Source of the DNA: Ideonella oryzae
GTDB lineage: Bacteria; Pseudomonadota; Gammaproteobacteria; Burkholderiales; Burkholderiaceae_C
DNA length: 64,000 nt
Reading direction: 5' to 3'
Assembly: GCF_024055665.1 (NCBI RefSeq)
Contig: NZ_JAMXMC010000002.1
Span: forward strand, 434,001-498,000
Under the pieces are notes generated by a model that was given only the letters and a program-made list of their open reading frames with translations, ran no database searches and was not told where the DNA came from. Below, one piece after another: positions 44,496 to 52,247 of this stretch. Within the stretch, counting starts at the first letter, position 1; every line of letters begins with the position of its first letter. A program made the translations under genes and the position numbers.

Positions 44496-45809
44496 TCAGG
44501 CGAAGGTGTCGGCCATCAGCGCTTTGAACCAGGTGTTCATCTGCTCGAAGTTGCCGGTGCTCCAGCCGCTGGAGGCACCCGACGCGTTGGCCACCGAGGC
44601 CATGGCGTGGCTGCCAGCGTCGTACTGGAACACCGCGGTCAGCCAGGAAGCCTGGCTCATCGTGATCGTCGAGTAGCAGGCCGAGTTGGTCACCGGGGCG
44701 GGGTCCAGCGCCTGGCCGGCCAGCAGACGGACGATGGCATCGGCACAGACCTTGGCCTCCTGGTTGGCGATGTGGCCGGCCTTGGGCTGGGTCGTGGCCG
44801 ACGAATCCCCGATCACATGGATGCCCGGGGAGACGAGGCTTTCGTAGCTCAGCACGTCCACCCCGGCAAAGCGGCCGTCGGTCGCGTTGGCCAGGCCGGT
44901 GGCGGCCACGATGGGGGCGCAGCGCTGGCGCGGGATCAGATTGATCACGTCGCCATGCACGGCCCCGGCGCTGGTTTGCAGCGTCATGGTGGCGGCATCG
45001 GCGGACTGGATGGCCACGCTGGTGTGGTACTCGATGACGCCGGCATGCAGGTCGTAGAAGGCGCGGCTGAAGTTGTCCTTCTCGGCCACGAAGTCCGGGT
45101 TGGCGTCCAGCACCAGCAGCTTGGCGCCGGGCTTGTACTTCTTGAGCCAGTCGGCCAGCAGACAGGCCCGCTCGTAGGGCCCGGGCGGGCAGCGGTAGGG
45201 CGTGGGCGGGATGGTCAGGATGGCCGTGCCCTGGGCCGGCAGGGCCTGCAGCTGCTGGCGCAGCGTCGTGGTCTGCGAGCCGGCCTTCCAGGCATGGGGC
45301 ATGGCATTCGGGTCGGTCAGGCCAGGCACCGGGTCGAAGTCGATGCCCGGGGCGATGACGATGCGGTCGGCGCTCAGCGTGCCGCCGCTGGCCAGCGTCA
45401 CACGCCGGTTGGCCGGGTCGATGCCGGTGACCTTGTCGATCACCACCTTGACGCCATAGCGGCTGGCCAGCGTCTTGTAGTTGAAGGACTGCGCAGCCAT
45501 CGTGCGCTGCCCCGTCAGGACCAGGCTGCTCATGATGCAGCTGAGGTAGGTGGCATTGGGCTCCACCAGTGTCACCTCGAGGTTGTTGCCCCACAGGCGC
45601 AGGTACTTGGCCACGGTGGCGCCCGCCATGCCGCCACCGACGACGATGACGCGGGCGGTGGGTGTGGCGGTGAGTTGGCCGGGTGTGCGGGTGGAGGCCG
45701 CCAGGGCCGTGTGCATCCAGCCCGGCAGGGCGAGGCCGCCGGTGGCGGCCAGGGCGGCGCGCAGCCATTCGCGGCGTTGACGGAAGGAGGGGGTGCGGGT
45801 CGGGGTCAT
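44496..45809 (-). CDS. fccB: Flavocytochrome c sulfide dehydrogenase flavoprotein FccB / SoxF
   Basis: A periplasmic FAD protein oxidising sulfide to sulfur. The 437-residue precursor has a Tat-like signal (QRREWLRAALAATGGLALPG). The FAD motif VIVVGGGMAGATVAKYL is at residues 54-70. Two cysteines lie in CPPGPYERAC at residues 207-216, and another Cys lies in LIPRQRCAPI near residue 297; a redox-active disulfide next to FAD is typical. The C-terminal FCSD flavin-binding domain has SACYSTITMSQASW. It is the second gene after the cytochrome, 10 bp apart. The start ATG at 45809 follows GGAG. Confidence 0.93.
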   Translation of the reverse strand: MTPTRTPSFRQRREWLRAALAATGGLALPGWMHTALAASTRTPGQLTATPTARVIVVGGGMAGATVAKYLRLWGNNLEVTLVEPNATYLSCIMSSLVLTGQRTMAAQSFNYKTLASRYGVKVVIDKVTGIDPANRRVTLASGGTLSADRIVIAPGIDFDPVPGLTDPNAMPHAWKAGSQTTTLRQQLQALPAQGTAILTIPPTPYRCPPGPYERACLLADWLKKYKPGAKLLVLDANPDFVAEKDNFSRAFYDLHAGVIEYHTSVAIQSADAATMTLQTSAGAVHGDVINLIPRQRCAPIVAATGLANATDGRFAGVDVLSYESLVSPGIHVIGDSSATTQPKAGHIANQEAKVCADAIVRLLAGQALDPAPVTNSACYSTITMSQASWLTAVFQYDAGSHAMASVANASGASSGWSTGNFEQMNTWFKALMADTFA

Positions 45810-45819
45810 GGTCGGCTCC

Positions 45820-46146
45820 TCACTTCTGTGTCGACAGCCAGGAGGCCAGGGCCTGCAACTGGGCATCGGTGTAGCCCCAGGCATGCTTGGCCATGATGCT
45901 GTTGCCTTCCTTGCCCGCCTGGAATTCCTTGAGCTCCTGGTACAGCTCCGAGGCGGATTGCCCGGCCAGACGCTCGAAGCCTGGCCCGCGACCATTGGTG
46001 CCGTGGCACTGGAAGCAGTTGGAGGCCAGCAGCCGGCCGGGCGGGACGGTGGTGGCCGCCTGACTGGCTGGTGCGAGGACCGCCAGAAGGCCGGCCAAGA
46101 GGAGGGAGGGCGGCCGGTGGCGCGCGCCTGCGGATGCGTGGAGCAT
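45820..46146 (-). CDS. fccA: Monoheme cytochrome c, FccA/SoxE-like subunit
   Basis: A 108-residue precursor with a signal peptide (LLLAGLLAVLAPASQA) and one class I heme site, CFQCH, at residues 44-48; the distal Met is probably in NSIMAKHAWGYTD. It is the electron-accepting subunit for FccB. It is mono-heme, unlike the diheme FccA of Allochromatium, matching the smaller type found in other sulfur oxidisers. The ATG at 46146 is preceded by AAGGAGAG. A palindrome lies directly upstream (46160-46178). Confidence 0.9.
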   Translation of the reverse strand: MLHASAGARHRPPSLLLAGLLAVLAPASQAATTVPPGRLLASNCFQCHGTNGRGPGFERLAGQSASELYQELKEFQAGKEGNSIMAKHAWGYTDAQLQALASWLSTQK

Positions 46147-46159
46147 GGGCTCTCCTTTG

Positions 46160-46178
46160 AATGTGCGAAATGCACATT
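46160..46178 (-). promoter_or_regulatory. Inverted repeat in the fccAB promoter region
   Basis: AATGTGC (46160-46166) and GCACATT (46172-46178) form a perfect 7-bp inverted repeat around GAAAT. It lies 14 bp before the fccA ATG, where a repressor would block transcription start or ribosome entry. The sequence differs from the soxC repeat, so a separate regulator or half-site rule may apply. Confidence 0.5.
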
Positions 46179-46203
46179 AATAGGATAACCCGTAGGGGTA
46201 CCC

Positions 46204-46230
46204 AAAAAAAAGGATCCCCGGTGGGGATCC
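46204..46230 (-). terminator. Rho-independent terminator after the porin gene
   Basis: On the minus strand GGATCCCC, loop ACC, GGGGATCC is a perfect 8-bp stem followed by eight T. It lies 48 bp past the porin stop and 57 bp before the fccA start codon, separating the two transcripts. Confidence 0.88.
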
Positions 46231-46278
46231 CCTGAAAACGGTACAGACGAGGGACAGGCCGGGGCCTGCCGCCGGTCC

Positions 46279-47484
46279 TCAGAAGAAGACGATACCGCCC
46301 ACGGACAGAGTACGCACCTTGGATTCGGTAACGTCGTTGTCCTGCTTCTCGTGGTTGAACTCGCCCACCAGCGTGATGTACTTGTTCAGCGTGTGGTAGA
46401 CGCCCAGCGTGAAGGACTTGCGCACGTTCTTCGGGCCGCCGAAGACGGCGGAGGTGGCGCCGTCCTCGTCGGTGTTCTGGCCGTAGTTGACGCCCAGCTT
46501 GGTGTCGCCAAGCTTGTAGGTCACCTGGGCCAGATAGCCCTTGGAGTCGGTGCGGTTGCCGGCGCCGTCGCTGCCACCCAGGAACTGGGCGCCGATGGTC
46601 GACAGACCCAGGCCCTTGGCCTTGAAGCCGTAGAGCAGCCCTTCGAAGCCGTTCATGCCGGCCTTCACGCCCAGCTCGTAGCCCTGGGCGGTGAAGGGCT
46701 CGCTGCTGCAGTTGCCGCTGCCGCTGGAGCAGCTGGTGCTCTGGTGCACCGCGCCCACCCAGACCTTGCCAGGGGCCGCACCGGCCCAGCTGTAGCCGGC
46801 GCTGGCCTGCAAGGCCGGGGTCTTGGTTTCGTCACCGGCGTACTTGCTGGGTTGGAAGATGCCCACCGAAGCCTGCAGGCCATCGACCTTGGGCGTGTCG
46901 TAGCTGATCTGCGGCTGGAAGCCGGTGTACATGTAGCCGTGGCCGATCATGCCGAAGGTGGTGTTGAAGGGCATGGCGGCGTTGGTGGTGCCGCCCACAC
47001 CCAGCAGCGTCATGTCGGAGAGGATCACGTCCTGGCCGAACAGGCCGATGTCACGGCCGAACTTCAGGTGGCCCCAGTTCTCGTTGCCGAAGCGGAAGTA
47101 GATGTTGCGGGTGTCGATCTGCGAGTAGGCGCCAGGCGTGTTGCCGGCGGCACCGTCGGGCAGGCCCACGACCGTCGAGTTGTTGACGATGCCGGGCGCG
47201 AAGCCGAAGTGGACCTTGAGGTCCTGGTCGGCCACCTTGGCGGTGGCCACGAAGTTCAGCCAGCCGGGCAGCAGGCCGTTGGACACCATGCTGTTGGTGG
47301 CCTTGGCCTCGGCGCCGGTGGCCTTGGTGGTCACCGTGTCCTCGCGGTTCATGTAGAAGCCGTTGACGGTGCCATTGATGTCCATCGTGACGTCACCTTG
47401 GGTGAAGCCGACGGCCTGGGCCGACAGGGCGGCACCAGCCAGAACGGTGAGGGTGGCCGCACGGGCCAGGGCGGTGATTTGCAT
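46279..47484 (-). CDS. Gram-negative porin (porin_4 type)
   Basis: A 401-residue outer-membrane porin of the betaproteobacterial type. The signal peptide ends ALSAQA-VGF (residue 23). The mature protein is a series of amphipathic beta strands with loops, including NENWGHLKFGRDIGLFGQD, and ends in a terminal strand SVGGIVFF with C-terminal Phe, needed for BAM-mediated assembly. A CSSGSGNC loop near residue 260 may form a disulfide. The start at 47484 follows GGAGA. It is monocistronic, with its own terminator. It could admit thiosulfate or other anions, but that is only inferred from the neighbourhood. Confidence 0.9.
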   Translation of the reverse strand: MQITALARAATLTVLAGAALSAQAVGFTQGDVTMDINGTVNGFYMNREDTVTTKATGAEAKATNSMVSNGLLPGWLNFVATAKVADQDLKVHFGFAPGIVNNSTVVGLPDGAAGNTPGAYSQIDTRNIYFRFGNENWGHLKFGRDIGLFGQDVILSDMTLLGVGGTTNAAMPFNTTFGMIGHGYMYTGFQPQISYDTPKVDGLQASVGIFQPSKYAGDETKTPALQASAGYSWAGAAPGKVWVGAVHQSTSCSSGSGNCSSEPFTAQGYELGVKAGMNGFEGLLYGFKAKGLGLSTIGAQFLGGSDGAGNRTDSKGYLAQVTYKLGDTKLGVNYGQNTDEDGATSAVFGGPKNVRKSFTLGVYHTLNKYITLVGEFNHEKQDNDVTESKVRTLSVGGIVFF

Positions 47485-47916
47485 GGTGTTGTCTCCGTTG
47501 GTATGGGTTGGGCTGTGCCAGCACGCAGGCCGGCGCAGCCCCACTGGCGCCAGTTCCATGCCATCCCTGCCAGGGCCGCAAAGTGCCTGATTTCGGGGGT
47601 TAACCCCTTGCGTCCCAGGCCTTGCGTCGCAGGGCGGGACAACCAGGCCTGTTACAAACGGGGGGCGTGTGTGTCAGGGAAGCCTTGTCCATCAGGACCC
47701 TCCCTCGGGTGACGCGCCAAATCGCAACGTCCCCGCAAGGAGCGATGCTGAGCCGTTCGTTCGCAGGTGCGGCGGCTCGGTGTAAATCCCGATGACCGCC
47801 GCCTGCTGTCGGGCGCGGGAACTCTCGTGTCCGAACCGCTTCCCACTGTTTGCCGCCCGGGTGTCAGCGCTGCCGGTGTCCCGCCTTCCCCTCCACTGAC
47901 TTGCGATTGCTCCGAC
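47485..47916. other. 432-bp divergent intergenic region (porin / antiporter)
   Basis: No gene is visible here. The frame that extends the antiporter upstream begins with GTG at 47767 and encodes a leader unlike any membrane protein. Directly upstream of the porin lies the ribosome-binding site GGAGA. A perfect 12-bp palindrome GGGGTTAACCCC is at 47596-47607, a possible operator. No convincing -35/-10 pair was found for either gene. Confidence 0.5.
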
Positions 47917-49620
47917 ATGCACCCTCACATGCCCCTCATCGTCACCCTGGCCGCCGCGCTGGGCCTGGCCCTGCTGCTGGGCTTTGTCGCCCTGCGTCTG
48001 CGGCTGCCTGCGCTGGTGGGCTACCTGGTGGCCGGCGTGGCCCTGGGGCCGCACACGCCCGGCTATGTGGCCGACATGGGGCTGGCTTCCCAGTTGGCTG
48101 AGATCGGCGTGATGCTGCTGATGTTCGGCGTGGGCCTGCATTTCTCGGTGGCCGATCTGATGGCGGTGCGCCGGGTGGCGGTGCCAGGGGCCGTGGTGCA
48201 GATGGCGGTGGCCACGGCCATGGGGGCGGGGCTGGCGGTGTTCTGGGGGTGGTCTCTGGCCGGGGCCATGGTGTTCGGCCTGGCGCTGTCGGTGGCCAGC
48301 ACCGTGGTGCTGCTGCGCGCATTGGAGGCGCGTGGCACGTTGGAATCCCACGAGGGTCGCATCGCCGTGGGTTGGCTGGTGGTCGAGGACCTGGCCATGG
48401 TGCTGGTGCTGGTGTTGCTGCCGGCACTGGTCGGGCTGGCCAGCCCCGCCGGCACGTCGCCCGGTGATGCGGCGGCACCTTCGCTGGGCTGGGCGGTGCT
48501 GCGCACCCTGCTGGCGGTGGGCGCCTTCGTGGCACTGATGCTGCTGGTGGGGCGCAAGCTGCTGCCACGCCTTTTGTGGCTGATCTCACGCACCGGCTCG
48601 CGCGAGCTGTTCACGCTGGCGGTGATCGCGGTGGCCCTGGGCATCGCCTACGGTGCCTCGGCTTTCTTCGGGGTGTCGGTGGCGCTGGGGGCCTTCTTTG
48701 CCGGTCTGGTGCTGCGCGAGTCCGAGTTCAGCCACCGTGCGGCCGAGGAATCCCTGCCGTTCCGGGATGCCTTTGCCGTGCTGTTCTTCGTGTCCGTCGG
48801 CATGTTGTTTGACCCCAAGGTGCTGCTGGAGCGGCCGCTGCAGGTGCTGGCTGTCACGGCCATCATCATGGTGGGCAAGTCGGTGGCGGCGATGGGGCTG
48901 GTACTCTTGCTGCGCTACCCGCTGCAGGCCTCGCTGTCGGTGGCGGCCAGCTTGGCCCAGATCGGCGAGTTCTCCTTCATCCTGGTGGGTCTGGGGGCCA
49001 GTCTGCACGTGTTGCCGCCGGAGGCCGAGAGCCTGGTGGTGGCTGGCGCCTTGTTCTCGATCGCGCTGAACCCGCTGCTGTTCTCCCTGGTGGAGCCTCT
49101 GCGGCGTGCGGTGCTGGCCCGTTCGGCCTGGGCCCGCTCGCTGGATGCCCGGCCAGACCCGTTGGCCGAACTGCCGGCCAGCACCGCCGAGCGCTACCTG
49201 GCCCGGCATGTGGTGGTGGTGGGCTATGGCACCGTGGGGCAGCAGCTGGTGGCGGCGCTGGTGGCGCAAGACGTGCCTTGCGTGGTGGTGGAGCAGCGCC
49301 GGGAGCGGGTGGAGGCCTTGCGGGCAGCCGGCCTGCAGGCCGTGGCCGGCGACGCCGCCGAACCCGAGACACTGATCCAGGCCCACATCCACCAGGCCCG
49401 CCTGCTGGTGGTGACCGTGCCCGACGCCACCGACACGTACCCGATGATTCGCACGGCCCACACGCTGCGGCCCGAACTCACGGTGCTGTCCCGCGCACCC
49501 AACGAGGCGGAGGCGGCCCTGCTGGTGGAGGCGGGTGTGGCTCAGACCGTCCAGCCCCGCGAGGCCATGGCCCAGGTGCTGTTGCAGCACACCCTGGCGC
49601 AATGGGCCAAGGGGGCTTGA
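47917..49620 (+). CDS. CPA2 monovalent cation:proton antiporter with RCK domain (YbaL/KefB type)
   Basis: A 567-residue membrane protein. About twelve hydrophobic helices occupy residues 5-385, with GYLVAGVALGPHTPGYV near residue 35, LMFGVGLHFS near residue 72 and LVVEDLAMVL near residue 152. A C-terminal TrkA-N/RCK NAD-binding domain follows (VVVVGYGTVGQQLVAAL near residue 430). There is no TrkA-C domain, which fits the YbaL subgroup rather than KefB. It should exchange K+ (or Na+) for H+, controlled by nucleotide or redox state. Proton-rich sulfur oxidation nearby makes pH control a sensible role (inference). The ATG at 47917 is the best start. Confidence 0.88.
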   Translation: MHPHMPLIVTLAAALGLALLLGFVALRLRLPALVGYLVAGVALGPHTPGYVADMGLASQLAEIGVMLLMFGVGLHFSVADLMAVRRVAVPGAVVQMAVATAMGAGLAVFWGWSLAGAMVFGLALSVASTVVLLRALEARGTLESHEGRIAVGWLVVEDLAMVLVLVLLPALVGLASPAGTSPGDAAAPSLGWAVLRTLLAVGAFVALMLLVGRKLLPRLLWLISRTGSRELFTLAVIAVALGIAYGASAFFGVSVALGAFFAGLVLRESEFSHRAAEESLPFRDAFAVLFFVSVGMLFDPKVLLERPLQVLAVTAIIMVGKSVAAMGLVLLLRYPLQASLSVAASLAQIGEFSFILVGLGASLHVLPPEAESLVVAGALFSIALNPLLFSLVEPLRRAVLARSAWARSLDARPDPLAELPASTAERYLARHVVVVGYGTVGQQLVAALVAQDVPCVVVEQRRERVEALRAAGLQAVAGDAAEPETLIQAHIHQARLLVVTVPDATDTYPMIRTAHTLRPELTVLSRAPNEAEAALLVEAGVAQTVQPREAMAQVLLQHTLAQWAKGA

Positions 49621-49646
49621 TCAGGCTCGAAAAATCATATTAGAAT
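49617..49646 (+). promoter_or_regulatory. Promoter of the third tRNA-Lys gene
   Basis: TTGATC (49617-49622) overlaps the antiporter stop codon and TAGAAT (49641-49646) lies 18 bp downstream. The transcript would carry a leader of about 56 nt whose GCTTCAG and CTGAAGC segments can pair, a probable RNase processing structure. Confidence 0.6.
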
Positions 49647-49708
49647 GAGAGCTTCAGTTGATTGCAGCGCTTTTTGACAAGAAAGCAGCGACAGACTGAA
49701 GCCGAGTG

Positions 49709-49784
49709 GGGCTCTTAGCTCAGTTGGTAGAGCAGCGGACTCTTAATCCGTTGGTCGTAGGTTCGAATCCTACAGGGCCCACCA
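49709..49784 (+). tRNA. tRNA-Lys (anticodon CUU), copy 2
   Basis: 76 nt, identical in every base to the gene at 31644-31719, including the encoded CCA. The anticodon loop is CTCTTAA (CUU). Flanks differ apart from two A after the CCA, so the repeat is 78 bp. It is transcribed alone with its own promoter and terminator. Confidence 0.97.
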
Positions 49785-49795
49785 AAAATTCCCCG

Positions 49796-49828
49796 AAAAG
49801 GACTCGCCGCAAGGCCAGTCCTTTTTTT
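49796..49828 (+). terminator. Rho-independent terminator after tRNA-Lys copy 2
   Basis: AAAGGACT pairs with AGTCCTTT, with a GCC/GGC inner element, followed by seven T. It lies 11 bp past the tRNA. Confidence 0.87.
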
Positions 49829-50039
49829 GCGTCCGGATCGCACCGGGCCCTTGCTTGGCGGGGCGCGCCGGGTGCCTGCCTGGCACGGTTCTGGCTGCCC
49901 CCCAGGTTCAACCCCTGGCGCGGCGCATCACTTGGTCGCACACTCCGGGGTTTTGTCCTGGTGGCAGTGTTCGGGCGCATCGGTCCCGGGGGCGGGCTGC
50001 CAGGCTTTCGGCAACCCGCCGCATTCATGCATTGACCCG

Positions 50040-51860
50040 ATGACGACCCTGTCTTCCCCTGCCGCATCCACCCCGAGCGGCCAACGTTGGGCCTGGCTCC
50101 CCCGCCAGGGCACCTGGAAGTACCACCTGCTGCTGCTGTCCCTGGGCATCTTCGTCCTCGGTCCCCTGGGTGGCGTGACCGCCTCCTACATGAATTTCTC
50201 GCTGGGCTTCTTCGTCGGCGGGCAGGTGCTGGCGGGCCTCCTGGGCTCGGTGGTCACGCTGGGCTATGGCGCCGAAGGCAAGCATGGCGCCAACTTCATC
50301 CAGACCTCGGCCGCCTCGGTCGCGGGCCTGAGCGCCATGGGCGTGCTGATCCAGGCCATGGTCTGGATGGGCATGCCGCAACCGCCGGTGTGGCAGCTGA
50401 TGCTCTACATGCTGTGCATCGGCATGCTGGGTGCCGGCGTGGGCATGCTCTACACGCCCATCCTGGTGGACAAGCTGCAGCTGCCTTATCCCTCCGGTTT
50501 CGCCGTGGCCAACATCCTGCGCGCCTTGACCGACCCGGTGTTGCTGCGCCGCTCGGTGGCCAAGCTGGGCACCGGCATCGGCGCCGGCCTGCTGGGCGGC
50601 ATTGCGGCGGCCAAGCTGCCCTTCATGGCGGCCATCGAGCTGTCCACCTCCACGCTGGGTGCCGGCCTGCTGGTGGGCGCGCGCATCGGCATCCCGGCCC
50701 TGGTGGCCGGCCTGACTGGCTGGGCGCTGATCCCGTACTTCATCTCGATCGGCTGGCTGCACGAAGGCGACCCGGCCCGCAAGATCATGTTCCTGATCGC
50801 GCTGGGCACGATCATGGGCGCCGCCATCATCGACCTCAGCCTCATCTTCTGGCAGGCTTGGCAGCGGCTGACCGGCCGCGCCCCGGCGCCCGCCCAAAGC
50901 CAGGAAGCCTGGAAGCGGGTGGACACCCGCCGCGTCTTCAGCTGGGTGGCCTTCTGGGCCGTGGCGGTGGTCTGCACCGGCCACTTCGTGCTGGGCCAGC
51001 CGGTGGGCTACCTGGTGTTCGCGGTGCTGCTGGTCTTCCTGTTCGCCATGGTCAATGGCATCTCCCAGGGCATCAGCGACTCCAACCCCATCTCCTCGGC
51101 CTTCGTGGTGTCGGTGGTGATGATGGCGGCTCTGGGCCTGAAGGATCCGGCCATCGGCCTGATGGCCGGCACCGTGCTGCTGGTCTCCGTCAGCGTGGCC
51201 GGTGACATGCAGCAGGACCGCTCCACCGGTGCCCGGCTGGGCACCAGCCGCACCCTGCAGTTCCGCTACCAGGTGGCGGGCATCGTGGTGGGGGCCATCG
51301 TGGCGGTGGGCTTTGCCAAGCTGTTCATGGCCGCCTACCCCGTGCTGCTGCTGGACCAGACGGTGATGAAGGCCGGTGAGCAGCCCGCCGAGTGGAGCGC
51401 GGCCATGACCTACAAATTCGTCGGCGTGCTGCGCAGCCTGACCGACGACAAGCCCTACCAGCGCACCGCCATCTGGGTCGGCGTGGGCATCGGCTTTGCG
51501 GTCGAGCTGGCGCGCAAGCTGCTCAAGCGCAACGCCGGCTACCAGCGCTTCGTGGCCTCGGGCAAGGGCGGCTTCGCCACCGACTTTGTGCTGGATGCGG
51601 TGCTGCTGCCTTCGCCCTACGCCTGGTCCTTCGGCGGTTTCGTGAACCTCAACACCTCGGCCTGGTTCGCCATCGGCGGGGTCATCTCCAGCGCGGTCAA
51701 TTCGCTGCCCAAGGCCAAGCCCCAGGCCGGCGATACGGTGGTGCCCGAGGACATGAGCGACACCTCGCTGATCGGTGGTGGCCTGATTGCGGGGGACGCG
51801 CTGGCGGCGCTGGGCCTGGGCATTGCGGGCCTGCTGGGCACCGTGCTGGCGGGGGGCTGA
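50040..51860 (+). CDS. OPT-family oligopeptide transporter
   Basis: A 606-residue inner-membrane transporter of the OPT superfamily, with about fourteen hydrophobic helices. Family segments include GGVTASYMNFSLGFFVGGQ near residue 46, LQLPYPSGFAVANILRA near residue 150, ISQGISDSNPISSAFVVS near residue 345 and VAGDMQQDRSTGARLGTS near residue 395. Substrates in the family range from peptides to metal-siderophore complexes; none can be assigned here. The ATG at 50040 follows a weak ribosome-binding site. The arsC-like gene starts 2 bp after its stop. Confidence 0.88.
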   Translation: MTTLSSPAASTPSGQRWAWLPRQGTWKYHLLLLSLGIFVLGPLGGVTASYMNFSLGFFVGGQVLAGLLGSVVTLGYGAEGKHGANFIQTSAASVAGLSAMGVLIQAMVWMGMPQPPVWQLMLYMLCIGMLGAGVGMLYTPILVDKLQLPYPSGFAVANILRALTDPVLLRRSVAKLGTGIGAGLLGGIAAAKLPFMAAIELSTSTLGAGLLVGARIGIPALVAGLTGWALIPYFISIGWLHEGDPARKIMFLIALGTIMGAAIIDLSLIFWQAWQRLTGRAPAPAQSQEAWKRVDTRRVFSWVAFWAVAVVCTGHFVLGQPVGYLVFAVLLVFLFAMVNGISQGISDSNPISSAFVVSVVMMAALGLKDPAIGLMAGTVLLVSVSVAGDMQQDRSTGARLGTSRTLQFRYQVAGIVVGAIVAVGFAKLFMAAYPVLLLDQTVMKAGEQPAEWSAAMTYKFVGVLRSLTDDKPYQRTAIWVGVGIGFAVELARKLLKRNAGYQRFVASGKGGFATDFVLDAVLLPSPYAWSFGGFVNLNTSAWFAIGGVISSAVNSLPKAKPQAGDTVVPEDMSDTSLIGGGLIAGDALAALGLGIAGLLGTVLAGG

Positions 51861-51862
51861 GC

Positions 51863-52219
51863 ATGGCCGGCGTGACCCTCTACGGCATTCCCAACTGCGA
51901 CACCGTCAAGAAGGCGCGGACCTGGCTGGCCGGCCAGGGCGTGGAGGCCGTCTTCCACGACTTCAAGAAGCAGGGCGTGCCGGCCGACCGGCTAGCCACC
52001 TGGGTGAAGGCCCTGGGCTGGCCAGCGCTGGTGAACCGCCAGGGTACGACCTGGCGCAAGCTGGACCCGGCGGCCCAGGCCGCCGTGGTAGACGCGGACA
52101 GCGCGATGGCCCTGCTGCGCGAGCAGGCCAGCGTGATCAAGCGCCCGGTGGTGGAGTGGCCCGATGGCCGCGTGACGGTGGGTTTCTCCGCTGCCGACTG
52201 GATGGCCCGCTTGGGTTGA
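51863..52219 (+). CDS. ArsC/Spx-family thioredoxin-fold reductase (YffB-like)
   Basis: A 118-residue protein of the ArsC-related family. GIPNCDTVKKARTWL near residue 8 contains the single N-terminal cysteine usual for YffB-type members. RPVVEWPDGRVTVGF near residue 93 is the conserved C-terminal block. Real arsenate reductases have a different active site (HxCGTS), so arsenate reduction is not claimed. It follows the OPT gene by 2 bp and ends inside a perfect 22-bp palindrome. Confidence 0.86.
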   Translation: MAGVTLYGIPNCDTVKKARTWLAGQGVEAVFHDFKKQGVPADRLATWVKALGWPALVNRQGTTWRKLDPAAQAAVVDADSAMALLREQASVIKRPVVEWPDGRVTVGFSAADWMARLG

Positions 52220-52235
52220 ACCCCGGGGTTCAACC
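52214..52235. repeat. 22-bp perfect palindrome between convergent genes
   Basis: GGTTGAACCCC is followed immediately by its exact reverse complement, GGGGTTCAACC. It spans the stop codon of the arsC-like gene and ends 12 bp before the ppx stop on the other strand. It has no loop and no T-run; it may form a cruciform or bidirectional terminator-like structure, or bind a dimeric protein. Confidence 0.75.
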
Positions 52236-52247
52236 TGGCGCCGGGCC

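Noticed and set aside
43932-45896. Plus-strand 654-codon open frame crossing the SoxW-like gene and running antisense to fccB
   Set aside because: The SoxW-like and fccB frames have clear motifs (WCPFC, FAD-binding GGGMAGATVAKYL); this frame has none and is Gly/Ala/Arg-rich.
47767-47916. 50-codon N-terminal extension of the CPA2 antiporter starting with GTG
   Set aside because: The leader is polar and Pro/Cys-rich, unlike any antiporter N-terminus; the ATG at 47917 starts directly before the first helix.
51863-52219. Arsenate reductase
   Set aside because: Only the YffB-type single-cysteine motif is present; no HxCGTS arsenate-binding loop and no arsenic-resistance neighbours.
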